From Gordius sp. MW1 (Eukaryota; Nematomorpha; Gordioida; Gordea; Gordiidae), in the NCBI GenBank assembly GCA_964036665.1, contig OZ038529.1, positions 7,796,501-7,860,500 of the forward strand: DNA of 64,000 bases, given 5' to 3'. Both the position numbers and the translations under genes were made by a program. The notes beneath the pieces are model-generated. The model did no database searches. It was given only the letters and a program-made list of their open reading frames with translations, and had not been told where the DNA came from. Positions 45,345 through 56,494 of the stretch are shown one piece after another. Every line of letters starts with the position of its first letter. Position 1 is the stretch's first letter.

Positions 45345-46000
45345 CTTGTTACTATCATTGATAATAAGACTTTTTGGCCGTCCGCTGGCTGCTGACCAAT
45401 GAAAAAATGACCATTGGCCAAAATGTGAATCCGAGTTTATTTTTTCGTTTTTTTTTGACTATTATGATTGTTCCTGTTACTACCATTGCTATTATGACTT
45501 TTTGGCCGTCCGTTGGCTGCTGACCAATGGAAAAAAATCACCATTGGCCAAAATGTGATTCGAAATTTTTTTTTTCGTTTTTTTTGACTATTATGAATTT
45601 ATATCCACTTTTACCGTCTCCTGGCTGCTGACCAATGGGAAAATGACCATTGGCCAAAATGTTATTCGAAATTTTTTTTTTGACTATTATGAATTTATAT
45701 CCACTTTTACCATGTCCTGGCTGCTGACCAATGGAAAAAAATGACCATTGGCCAAAATATGATTCGAAAATTTTTTTTAGTTTTTTTTTGACTATTATAA
45801 GTTTATATCCACTTTTACCGTGTCCTGGCTGCTGACCAATGGAAAAAAATGACCATTGGCCAAAATGTGATTCGAAAATTTTTTTTTTTCGTTTTTTTTT
45901 GACTTATGAATTTATATCCACTTTTACCGTGTCCTGGCTGCTTACCAATGAAAAAAAATGACCATTGGCCAAATTTTATATATAACCTAAAAATTTATTA
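45345..46000 (-). repeat. CCAATGG-hairpin minisatellite, right inner arm
   Basis: Inverted counterpart of 42540-43340: GCTGACCAATGGAAAAAAAT, GACCATTGGCCAAAATGTGA, about six units with the same two subtypes. Confidence 0.8.
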
Positions 46001-46691
46001 TAGATGGTCTAACAGCCAGCCAACTATGTAATATATATTTTTAACCTTATAAATGCTTATATATTTTTTTATTGGGTTAATATATTTCATTTAATTAGAT
46101 TGTGATTTCATAGAAAACCTAAAAAGTAATATTTAAAAAAATAATATAGGTATTAGATTCTAATTTACGATAAAATATATCGATAGAAACTAACACAAAA
46201 TTCGAAACCTCCTTCAAAGGTATAATCATAGCCCGTTATTTCTAATTAAATTGAATCTACTATTAAACTCAAACACGAATTGTACTTTATTAGATGGCGC
46301 GCGTAAGTTTATATAATTAGTAAAATTTTTCTACGTGTCATAGATATTAGACCGCACGTGTGGCAGGGAAATGTCCGATATTTTTAAAATGAAAAGGTAT
46401 TTTAGGAATCTGAAAAGGTTATTTTACCCCCGGCCGCCCTGGGCACCTACGGGTAAAGTTTCGAGCGAATCGGGCTGGTAGTTTAAGAATTTAGCCCTTT
46501 TTTAAAACTAAAAAAAAACTTTTTTTTTACATTAAATTAACATTTTGTTTTTGTTAATACCATTGATAATATGACTTTTTGACCGTCCGCTGGCTACTGA
46601 CCGACGAAATATATTGATTTTCTAAACATAAAACACAACTTTATTATTTCATTATCTATATAAATAACATAATAACTTCTACTATTTTAAA

Positions 46692-46762
46692 GTAGCGTGG
46701 TATAGTGGTTCTAGCGCCGGCTTGTAAACTGGAGGTGTGGGGTTCAAGTCTGGGAGGGGACA
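46692..46762 (+). tRNA. tRNA-Thr(TGT)-like sequence, right inner arm
   Basis: GTAGCGTGGTATAGTGGTTC, then TAGCGCCGGCTTGTAAACTG, then GTGGGGTTCAAGTCTGGGAG. A box TGGTATAGTGG, B box GGTTCAAGTCT, anticodon TGT in a CTTGTAA loop, normal length (~71 bases). Acceptor pairing is poor and it sits inside a repeat arm, so probably a pseudogene or SINE head. Confidence 0.5.
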
Positions 46763-47152
46763 AATTTTTTTTTTTAATTTTTTTAAATTAAATTAATATT
46801 TGTTCATGTTAATACCAATGATAATATGAATTTTTGACCGTCCGCTGGCTACTGACCAATAAAAAAATGACCATTGGCCAAATAAATCGAAATTTTTTTT
46901 CGTATTTGAATTGGTTAACATTGATAATTACCCTATGTCCTCCCCTACAAGGGCCTATAACTAATTAACTAATTATTTTGCATCTAATACCCCCTATAGG
47001 CATTCTCGCCCCTTCCCACCTTTCTCGCCCATAAATTGCATAGCAAATATGCTACGTTTATACGGAGTATAGAAGAGTTCCCCCTTCCCCTCTTCCCTTC
47101 CCCTACTCCCATTCCCTTCTCCCCCTTCCCACGAGGGCCGAAGGCCCGAGTT

Positions 47153-47700
47153 GTTTCTATTATATAATAAACATAAATAAAAGTTGTTTACTTTTAATTG
47201 CTATGCAATTTAACTAGTTATATAATAAACATAAATAAAAGTTGTTTACTTTTAATTGCTATGCAATTTAACTAGTTTTTGTTATATAATAAACATAGAT
47301 AAAAGTTGTTTACTTTTTAATTGCTATGCAATTTATTAATGCTATATAATAAACATAAATAAAAGTTGTTTACTTTTAATTGCTATGCAATTTAACTAGT
47401 TTTGGGGTTAGAATCCCGGAGTTTTTTTTGACTCTTATGTTTGTTCTTGTTACTATCATTGATAATAAGAATTTTTGGCCGTCCGCTGGCTGCTGACCAA
47501 TGAAAAAAATGACCATTGGCCAAAATGTGAATCGAAATTATTTTTTTCGTTTTTTTGATTATTATGATTGTTCCTGTTTCTAATTGCTATTATGACTTTT
47601 TGGCCGTCCGCTGGCTGCTGACCAATGTTATATAATAAACATAAATAAAAGTTGTTTACTTTTTAATTGCTATGCAATTTAACTAGTTTTGGGGTTAGAA
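47153..47700. repeat. Tandem repeat carrying the AATTGC hairpin
   Basis: Unit of ~60 bp (TATATAATAAACATAAATAA, AAGTTGTTTACTTTTAATTG, CTATGCAATTTAACTAGTT), four copies at 47160-47400 and one at 47629-47690. Each ends in the hairpin TTAATTGCTATGCAATTTAA. Confidence 0.75.
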
Positions 47701-48510
47701 TCCCGGAGTTTTTTTGATTATTATGATTGTTCCTGTTACTACCATTGCTATTATGACTTTTTGGCCGTCCGCTGGCTCCTGACCAAAAAAATGACCATTG
47801 GCCAAAATGTGAATCGAAATTATTTTTTTCGTTTTTTTTTTGACTATTATGATTGTTCCTGGTCCTACCATTGCTGTTATGACTTTTTGGCCGTCCGCTG
47901 GCTGCTGACCAATGGAATAAAATGACTATTGGCCAAAATGTGATTCGAAAACTTTTTTTTCGTTTTTTTTGTGACTATTATGAATTTATATCCACTTTTA
48001 CCGTGTCCTGGCTGCTGACCAATGGAAAAAAATGACCATTGGCCAAAATGTGATTCGAAAATTTTTTTTTCGTTTTTTTTTGACTATTATGATTGTTCCT
48101 GTTACTACCATTGCTATTATGACTTTTTGGCCGTCCGCTGGCTGCTGACCAATGGAATAAAATGACCATTGGCCAAAATGTGATTCGAAAACTTTTTTTT
48201 CGTTTTTTTTTGACTATTATGAATTTATATCCACTTTTACCGTGTCCTGGCTGCTGACCAATGGAAAAAAATGACCATTGGCCAAAATGTGATTCGAAAA
48301 TTTTTTTTTCGTTTTTTTTACTCTTATGAATTTATATCCACTTTTACCGCGTGCTGGCTGCTGACCAACGGAAAAAAATGACCATTGGCCAAAGTGAGCA
48401 TCAAAAAATTTTTTTTCCGTTTTTTTTGGCTATCGTTGACTTATAGAGTATCTGTTGGTACTGACCAATAGAGAAAAAGTGACCATTGGCCAAATTTTTG
48501 ATTTTTTAAT
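47400..48510 (-). repeat. CCAATGG-hairpin minisatellite, second right block
   Basis: About eight more units of the family at 45345-46000, ending with a diverged unit at 48440-48495. There is no equal block in the left outer arm, so the palindrome is lopsided. Confidence 0.75.
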
Positions 48511-49751
48511 TAAAAATTGTTCAAATTCAACAAAAAATTTTTCCCAACAATTCTGCAAATTCTTAACATTGTGTTGTTTTATAATATAATGTTTGTTAGA
48601 CCCATAATCACTAAAGGCCATAAAAACGAATGTCTATATTTCAATGCAATTTAATATAGAAAAATAAAATCTGTTTCGCAAATTTAAATTGAAATTTTTA
48701 CATCAAAGGTCTTCGAAACAAATTAATCCCAATTCCATTAAACGTATATTAAAGAAACCTTTCACCATTTTTTAATACATTGTATTGTGACTACAATTCT
48801 TGCGGCATTTTGATTAATTTTTTTTAGAATGAAGCCATAATTTAAATCGTAATAAAGAAATCAAATTATTTTTACATTAAGACCTAATTTAAAAAAATTT
48901 TAATTCAAAAATAGGTGGTACTTTTAGATGATTTTATATTAATTATTATATGATGTTTTTTGTGTTTATTATATCTAGAATTTTTAATACTTTTAAATAA
49001 TTAATGCGCCCATTTTTCCCCTCAATCATTTAAATTCTTTGACATATTGCTAAAATATAACTAATATATTACCCTTTAACGCTCTTTTCAAACATTTCGT
49101 ATAGATTAAAAATAAACATTCGGTAAGATGATATAAAACCCCTGCCAAAATTAAACAAGATATTAAGACGTGCCTATGAACCATTAATTTATAATTTTAT
49201 AAAACATGCCCTACATTTTTAAAATCTAAGAAAAAATATTTATAGTATCTAAAAAACTAAGATTTCCAAAAACGTTAATGGTATTATTGATCCAAATTCC
49301 ACCGCTGAGTTGGTATTATTAGGGGGCGGGAGTGGAGGAGATGGAGAAAGGGAGAGAGATCATCCCTCAACCCCGCCTCACCGCTCGACAACCCAATAAT
49401 AGCTTATGTTGGCGTGACCTTGATAATTTATAAAAAAACAACTAATCATACCCTCCACTCCCTCTCTCTCCCTTACCTTGATTAAAATTTGGTCGATCGC
49501 TATTTTAGCTTTGCTTCAAATTAAGATTCCAACCTTCGTTCTGCAATATTCACGTAAGTAATTAAAATACTAATTTATAATTACTATTTCAATCATTTTA
49601 ACATATATTCGGCGAAGCCATATCAAGCCCTTGCTTACCTTATAATTATAACAAAGTTTAATGGATTTTTTAAATTAATGATAGTTTTAAGTTTTTGATT
49701 AAATCTTGATTGAAAAGAGTTTTTGGCGGTGCCTTGCTAATGTGAAGATAG
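48511..49751. other. AT-rich DNA, possible upstream RPA exon
   Basis: No certain gene. 49510-49556 is bounded by TTTTAG and GTAAGTAA and reads LLQIKIPTFVLQYS in a frame that could belong to the RPA-like gene, but the match is too short to call. 49320-49470 has CCCTCTCTCTCCC-type inverted tracts, probably a MITE. Confidence 0.35.
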
Positions 49752-49852
49752 CCCCAAGAAGATTTTTAGTAAGAATCTTAATAAAGAGCTAACCAAGAGA
49801 GATGTGACAATAACGGATCAAACGTCATCATCCATAAAGATCAGTCTTTGGG
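49752..49852 (+). CDS. RPA1: Exon of replication protein A large subunit (RPA1-like)
   Basis: RPA1 coats single-stranded DNA in replication and repair through OB folds. The exon reads PKKIFSKNLNKELTKRDVTI then TDQTSSSIKISLWG, and stops at TGGG/GTATGA. KEL.KRD.T..D......I.LWG is the pattern of the second DNA-binding OB fold in animal RPA70. The acceptor is weak: GATAG before CCCC, with TAA in frame a little upstream. Next domain part (GARVSDFGGRSLS type) is not found before 50740. Either introns are long or this is a gene fragment trapped between repeat blocks. Helitron-encoded RPA-like proteins are an alternative source, less likely given the intron donor. Confidence 0.55.
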
Positions 49853-50740
49853 GTATGATAATGTTAGCGTTAGATTAGATTCCTTAAGTTCCTAAAATTA
49901 AGCAGGGTAATCAAGAATCCAAGGCGTTTAAATGTACTAAGCTAGTTAATTAATTGTTCTATAAATAGCGTAATTACTAAGTTAGATTGCAATTATAAAT
50001 TAATACTAGGTTTATACTCAACTACCTTCGTTTATTTTACAATATATAAAGTTGTAACAAATAAATATTCTCGATACCGTAAAACATAACCAATTTCTTA
50101 AATAAATATAACTCGCGCTTTTAGAAACATTCCCATATTGTGTGCTTTTTTGCTAATTTTGATATGTATAGATAAATTTACCGATTAGTACCTCAGAGCC
50201 TCATTGGTTGAATATAAGATACTAAACTAAAAAGACTGCATAAAATTTGAGAGGACTCTTATTATTTATCAAAGATCTTAAATATGATAGATAAACAAAT
50301 AAACATACCAACATTGTCGATATGCAAGGCGACGTGCAAAGCATTGTTAAAATTAATTTAAAATACTTAAATCTAAAATTTGCCTCTAATTTAATAAGCA
50401 CGTTATAGTTATAAATTAAAAAAATAACGCACCTCGAAAATAAAACGTAGAAAAATGAATGAGTTATGTTTGTTTAAGACTCTGTCCAAATTTGTGGTTC
50501 TAAATAGGTGTTCTTTTTCAGCAATGCTTAAGATTAATAGCTTTTGCTCACTTTCACTTATCAAGAATATCGTTTTATATTTAATTTTCTTGTAATTTCC
50601 TCGTCTTTAGGGTGTTTTCGCTTTTCTCATATTAACAACCTTTGACACCCATTAGTTAAAAAAACATAAGTATGACCTTTTCCCCTAAAAAAGAATTAGT
50701 AATAAATAATTCATTTGGTTAACATCGATAATTACTGTAT
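49853..50740. other. AT-rich DNA after the RPA-like exon
   Basis: No further exon recognised and no repeat boundary until the tRNA-like unit at 50741. Confidence 0.35.
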
Positions 50741-50837
50741 GCTCTCCCCTACAAAGGCCTATACCTCTACTTAAATGGTTCCCCGTGCCGCTACAAAGGC
50801 TGGCTCTACTAATGTGAGTTCGAATCCCGGAGAGGGC
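50741..50837 (+). other. tRNA-like sequence, right outer arm
   Basis: GCTCTCCCCTACAAAGGCCT at the start and GTTCGAATCCCGGAGAGGGC at the end; ends pair like an acceptor stem. Mirror of 38249-38350. Confidence 0.55.
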
Positions 50838-53800
50838 AATTTGTTAATTAAATCGAAAATTTGTATTAATAATTAACTTATTATTTTACATTTAATACCC
50901 CCCGCCTATAGGCATTCTCACCCCTTCCCACCTTTCTCGCCCATAAATTGCATAGCAAATATGATACATTTATACGGAGTGTAGATGAGTTCCCCCTTCT
51001 CTTTCCTCCTCCCCTTCCCCCTTCCCTTTTCCCACGAGGGCCGAAGGCCCGAGTTAAATTAACGATCAAAATAAAATTACATTTTTCATTTACACATTCA
51101 TTCAACAATATCCCAACGCGCATTTCAAAGTTATAACTTTTATTAGGGATTATATACACACCTAATCCACTCCAATCTTAATCTATTAACATTAATTTTA
51201 TATTTAAATAAGTATTTTCTTATATAATTACTAGCTGACCCGGCAAACGTTGTTTTGCCATTTACCCGGGTGTATTAGCAGAATATATATCAACTTATAG
51301 ATAAATTTCAATAGATTAAGAATATATCAAATATAATTGGTAGGTGTTTATTATGCAAAGATTTTTAAACAAATAGTTAAAGATTGTCCAAGGCCCAGGC
51401 CCACCCAAGAGAGAAAACCTGGCCCCATGCCCCCCCCCCAAGAGAAAAATCTTTGGCCCCCTTGCCCTTCAATCAGTTTTTTTTTAATTTTTTGTAATTA
51501 AGAAACAATATCATAATTTAATTATTTGTTTCTGAATAAAACTTTTAATTCTGAACTTAATAATGTCCGAAGAACTGAGATATATCAACATTTGACACTT
51601 TGTTAATAGTATTTTCATTTTTCTCCATATTTAACGGGCAAAAATGATAAAATGAGATTTTTTAATTTATTTAGCCACACAGGAGGGGATACGACCGTCC
51701 TATAATAATAATAAATGACGTGAAATAAACCTAAATTTTAAATATTTTTTAAAGGGCATGGGCAAAGGGTGCCTCAATTTATAAAAAGATTATAAAAGAG
51801 TGTTGCAAAATAGTGGATCAGTTATAAATTTTCTTGCTCGTTAATCAAATGAAAATATAGCGCCTGCCTTTATGATAAAATATAAACAAAAGGCGGATAC
51901 GGATACGCATATAGTCTATGACGAAAAATAACAAATAATTGATATTTTTAAGATATGGTGTGGCGTTGTGCAAAATTCTGCACCTTTGCCCCCTCCCCAA
52001 GCAAAATTAAGCAAATTTTTAAAGTCAAAATTACCTATAAACAAAAATTAATCATTCAATTTTTGATATATTTTTTTAAAGCTATCGCTAGAGATCTACA
52101 AAATGGTATTTTTTAAATCATAGTCTGGCCCAAGCCCCCCCCCCCCCCCCCAAGGGGAAAATCTTTGGCCCCCTGGCCCTTCAATCAATTTTTTTGTAAT
52201 TTTTTGTAATTAAGAAACAATATCATAATTATAAATTTGTTTTTGAATAAAACTTTTAATTCTGAACTTTATAATGTCCGAAGAACTGAGATATATCAAC
52301 ATTTATTGGTACTTTGTTAAAAGTATTTTAATTTTTCTCCTTATTTAACGCGCAAAAAATGACAAAATTAGATTTTTTAATTTATTTAGACACGCAGGAG
52401 GGGACACGACCGTCCTATAACAATAATAATTGACGTGAAAAATAAGCAAAAAAAATGACTTTGATACTCAATGTTTCAAATCGTAAAAACAGCACATGCC
52501 TACATTTATCACGAATCCTACTCAATTACTAACTGCTCAAACGTTTTATAAAGCGCATTTTGGTACATTTAAAAATTATCAAATATATGAAATAAAAGTC
52601 ATATAAACAACATTTTTTTATTAATTAAAAATAATGTTTTTATATAACCTTATTTAAAAGTTATAATATAAGTAAGTATAGGTGTAAGAGTATAATATTA
52701 TAGCATAATAATAAACGCTTATATTTTGGTTTACTCACCTAGGCTTTGATTTTATTATTTGTGTAATAATAATTATATCTATTTATATTGCAATAAGATT
52801 TTGATATCATGAAAAGTTTGTTTTGAGAAAGATTAAATATATATTTGAATAATGAATCATCTTTCATACATTTTTTATCTTAGAAAAGGTAAAATGAGAA
52901 TAAAATTGTAATGCAAATTTCACAATAATACATAAAGTAACTTTTATATTTGTTAATAGCCATATAGCTTGAGTACATTACAGTAAATGCTGAAAAGATC
53001 TAAGAAATAACTACAAGTGCACAACAAATTGTAATGCAAATTTGACAATTAAATAATGAGTCTTTTATCATAGTTTTTTATATAAAAAGTTAATTTAGAT
53101 TTTATTCTTATTGGATAGAATTAAACTTTAACAAATGATAATAGACTAGATTTTTTTAGTGATCTAAAATATACAAATATCATCTTTTTACTTTTAGAAA
53201 GCTATATATAGTTTATCATGTCTGTAAACATATACTATCAATTGCTTCTGACAAATAGATATGTGATGAAGGTGATATTGAAATTCCCTACTTGTAGTTC
53301 TTACTCATTTACATTCAAAATATATGTATGATCATGTAGCTTTGCCACCTTAACTTAATGCATTCAAATGTTCTATTATTAATAATACACCTTAATTGAA
53401 CATCTCATATTCATTTTCTTGAGGTGATATCAAGATATATTACCTCAATATACCATAAATAGCTCCTAATGGTTAAATATTAACTCTGTTAGTTCACATA
53501 CATACACTTTAGCACATCCATTATTGTTCATAAAATTTATAAATCCACATTTTGCAAAAACCTATAAACATGATTACTGGCAATATTAAATCCATAATTA
53601 GTTAGCTGTTTGATATAATAGTTCCTACATATTTAGTATGTTGTTATTATATCAACCATAGAATTAAAGTTATCTTTGTTATGAGCAAAATTAGTCACAT
53701 AGGGATGCACTTTTAAAGTTAAACTGAAATCTCAATTGTTAATAGTATACTGATACAGTTACAATTGTTGATAGTTGTGGGGGGTTAATTGTTAGAAAAA

Positions 53801-54338
53801 CTAAATTTTTACATTTAAAAAATGAAATAACTCCAATAACTTGATACTATAACTTACAGACTGTAATAATTTATAACATTAAGTGATGAAAATTATCAGC
53901 AATAACATATATTGGACACAATCACATAAGTTAAAAACTTTATTGCAAATTAAGACAATCCTTTTTAATATTAACAAAACATCAAAAAATAGAGTTTACA
54001 AATTGCACAACGTAAATTATGAATATTATATATTGAAAGCACAAACTATGGGATGTAAAAATGGTGGGAGGCAAGGCAGGAGCAAACTGAGAACTACCAG
54101 AGGCACAATCTATAAGGATTATAAAGTATTTTTTTTAAACTTACAACTATGGGGAGGCTATAAGAAATAAAATTAAATTCTAATAGTTAACTCTAAACTT
54201 ACTTGTTATATTTTCAATGTTGAGGGTCTGCAATGGTGAACATGAAGGAATTTGAAAGGGTAAGTTAAGGGAAGCTATAAGAAATAGAATTAAATTTTAT
54301 ATCATTACTTCTATGTGGGATATCGTCATGTTGGTGTG

Positions 54339-54503
54339 TCAGGTTAAATTGGGAATTATGATAAATAGCTCTAGCTCCACATTTTTGGGCCCTACATCTA
54401 TAATATTCCTGCATTTTTTCCCCCAATTTATATTGACGTATTGAAAATCACCAAATACCAGAATTGGTTTTTGATTTGGGGATAATATAAATTCAATAGA
54501 CAT
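54339..54503 (-). pseudogene. LINE endonuclease fragment (CR1/Jockey-like)
   Basis: 55-codon frame reading FILSPNQKPILVFGDFQYVN then INWGKK. The (I/V)LVxGDFNxxxIxW block of apurinic-type endonucleases of CR1/Jockey-like LINEs fits, with Gln in place of the usual Asn after GDF, which would remove a key residue. Nothing else of the ORF is seen nearby. Confidence 0.5.
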
Positions 54504-54573
54504 GGAATAATGATTAAGGGTAAAAGGAAATGTTCATAATGCGTGGGAATTAACCAAATGTTCAAAATGCGTG

Positions 54574-54630
54574 GGAATTAACGATCGTTAATAATAAGTT
54601 ATTAACGATCGTTAATAATCTATTAACGAT
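54574..54630. other. Doubled ATTAACGATCGTTAAT palindrome
   Basis: Perfect 16-bp palindrome ATTAACGATCGTTAAT occurs twice, 26 bp apart, with a third half site (ATTAACGAT) after. Directly before it, AATGCGTGGGAATTAAC is repeated twice (54538, 54562). Confidence 0.6.
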
Positions 54631-54927
54631 ATAACGTTTGAGTAGTTGGTAATTGAGCATGTAGGATTTATCACACTACATACAAACGATAGATACGCAG
54701 GATGCGTTTGCTTGACATCGAGTAAACGTGAAAACGTATAAAACAAAATATCTCAAAAACTACTGGACCGATTTGGCTCAAACAAATCTTAAAACATGCT
54801 CCGGAGTGTGAGGAATAAACTGTGAAATTTTGAGCCAAATCGGTCTGGTAGTTTTTCAAAATTGGTGGCGGCATACATATATACACACATATATACACAC
54901 ATAGTTTCATTTTTATATATAAGATTA

Positions 54928-56017
54928 AAAAAAATTAAGAAACAAAATTTAGAAGTTATAATTGATCATTTACGTTTTCATTCTATATGAACGAACTAAA
55001 ATATTAAAATGGTGAAAAAGCAAAGAAATTAAAATTAAATTTTATGTAACCCCATATAAAGTTTTTAAAAAAATATTAAGCGTATATATGGATTTACTTG
55101 TTCCGATTACAAGTGCCACTAGTGAAAAAAAATTAAACTGAAGGCTGCCTATTCGAAGAAAGAATAACTTGTCTGAGACTCGAATTAAAGAATTTAATAT
55201 TCTTGCATGATGAATAACATTTGTCATAATATATATTTTAGAATTTATATACAATAAACATAATCTAATTTTTTTGTATACGGACGCGGGCCATGCTCCG
55301 GCTCTGGACAAAATCAGTGGGCTGTGTGGGAACCTATTAATCATTATTTTGACTGGCTCAGGCTTTAAATATTTTCCCATGGGCGGCCAATTGATTAAAA
55401 GGGACCCGTTGCGTTTTTAATAACTAAACTACGCAACACACCCACCCAACCACATTGAGTGTAAACAATAGCCAATGGAATAAAAAAGGAAGAGAAACAA
55501 AAATTATGGGGCAATTGTATAAAATATGGAAAATAAGTGAATTTTCAATATAAATCAAAATTAATCAAGATAGAGCACTTTTTTCATTTGAACCCTAAGT
55601 TAGTTTTATAAGTTTAATTTTAAATTAGACCGATTTTTTGCAGTATGCACCCTTGAAAAGGACAAAAATTTACACAGGTCTTGAAGAAAAACATCCCGCA
55701 ATTCCATATATTTCTGAGAGAGAACTTTAAGCCGAACCATAGTATTTACTTTTTTCCCTAGTCTGGAATTTAAGAGAAATGATGTCAGAGATGCGATAAA
55801 TTTCCCTTTTGTGGTTTTTCAAGGCTACATTCCCACCCTATATTAAATTTATATTTAATAGTTATGATTATATCTTATCGATTATTTATTGATCCACACG
55901 ATCATAATTTTATTTTTATTGTCCTACTTTTAGTTTTATCCCCGTTTATCTAAACGTCCTCATGCATTGAAATTATTCCCACTATATCAAGGTAAAAGAA
56001 TACAACAGAGTATCTAC
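54928..56017. other. AT-rich spacer
   Basis: No gene; the 112-codon minus-strand ORF at 55042-55380 matches no family I know and overlaps a GC-rich repeat-like patch (55280-55400). Confidence 0.4.
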
Positions 56018-56494
56018 TAGTGTTGTAAAAACGGCTGGCTGGTTTTCCCAGCGTATTGCTAAGCTTAGTTGTTGGCGTTTTTTTTCACCCAACCTTTTCA
56101 GTGTTAGGTGAATTTTCTTGGGAGGGCTTTGGCGTTTGGCGTTTTCGTAAAAAACACCCAAAGCGTTTTGGGTGTTTTTTTTGGGGGCACCTTTGGCCTT
56201 AGGTTTGAGTGTATTAAAGAGCTAAAGGGTTTGGGTGGATAATATTATTAACCTTTTGGTTTGGTTTTGGTCGTTTTGGGTTGGGCATGCAAATATATCA
56301 ATTTGTTTTTATTGTTCATCATATTTGTGTATTTAGATTTAGGTAATGAACTTTTAATTTAAGAAAATAAAAATAAATGTATCATGACGTCACAATCTAG
56401 TAAATTCAGTAAATTATAGTTAATTATTATGCATTATAGAAGTAGGTAGTGAATCAATATGTTTTATTTATGAAAAAAAAATTCGTGAAGATTT

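Larger units (their letters stand above)
41357..47152. mobile_element. Inner foldback, 5.8 kb, arms of tRNA-like and hairpin repeats
   Basis: Same GGGCCTTCGGCCC-hairpin ends as the outer pair. Reading inwards, left and right arms match in order: end block (41357-41560 / 46965-47152), tRNA-like (41748-41829 / 46692-46762), a unique 0.5-kb segment with TACCCGTAGG, AATATCGGACATTTCCC and CGTAGAAAATTTTACTAA (42040-42540 / 46005-46505), then a CCAATGG-hairpin minisatellite (42540-43340 / 45345-46000). The centre 43345-45300 is not symmetric. No coding frame. No clear target duplication. Confidence 0.7.
38041..51055. repeat. Very large imperfect palindrome, outer limits
   Basis: Starts AACTCGGGCCTTCGGCCC and ends GGGCCGAAGGCCCGAGTT. 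The next ~180 bp inside each end (GTGGGAAGGGG, CGTAGCATATTTGCTATGCA, GGGCGAGAAAGGTGGGAAGG) and a tRNA-like unit (38249-38350, 50741-50837) are also inverted copies. A nested inner pair is at 41357-47152. The left outer part contains a hAT relic and the right outer part an RPA-like exon, so the outer pair need not be one transposon; two separate insertions in opposite orientation are possible. Confidence 0.7.
51231..54927 (+). repeat. CTAGCTGACCCGGCAAACG repeat family, ~3.7 kb
   Basis: The start CTAGCTGACCCGGCAAACGT and the end type (CCAAATCGGTCTGGTAGTTTT then TTTTTATATATAAGATT at 54836-54927) are widespread in invertebrate genomes; I infer a non-LTR-type element but cannot name the class. Whether both ends belong to one copy is not proven. 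Inside, 51420-51735 and 52150-52445 are two copies of one block (ATGTCCGAAGAACTGAGATA; GGACACGACCGTCCTATAA). No long ORF. Confidence 0.5.

Noticed and set aside
46692..46762. Functional tRNA-Thr gene
   Set aside because: A and B boxes are fine, but acceptor pairing is poor and it is a mirrored part of a repeat arm.
42540..48510. Regular repeats with spaced units resembling a CRISPR array
   Set aside because: Eukaryotic context, units diverge along their whole length, no unique spacers.
53883..54170. 95-codon plus-strand ORF
   Set aside because: AT-driven codons, no recognisable domain, inside a repeat.
55042..55380. 112-codon minus-strand ORF
   Set aside because: No family resemblance, low-complexity composition, repeat-like neighbourhood.
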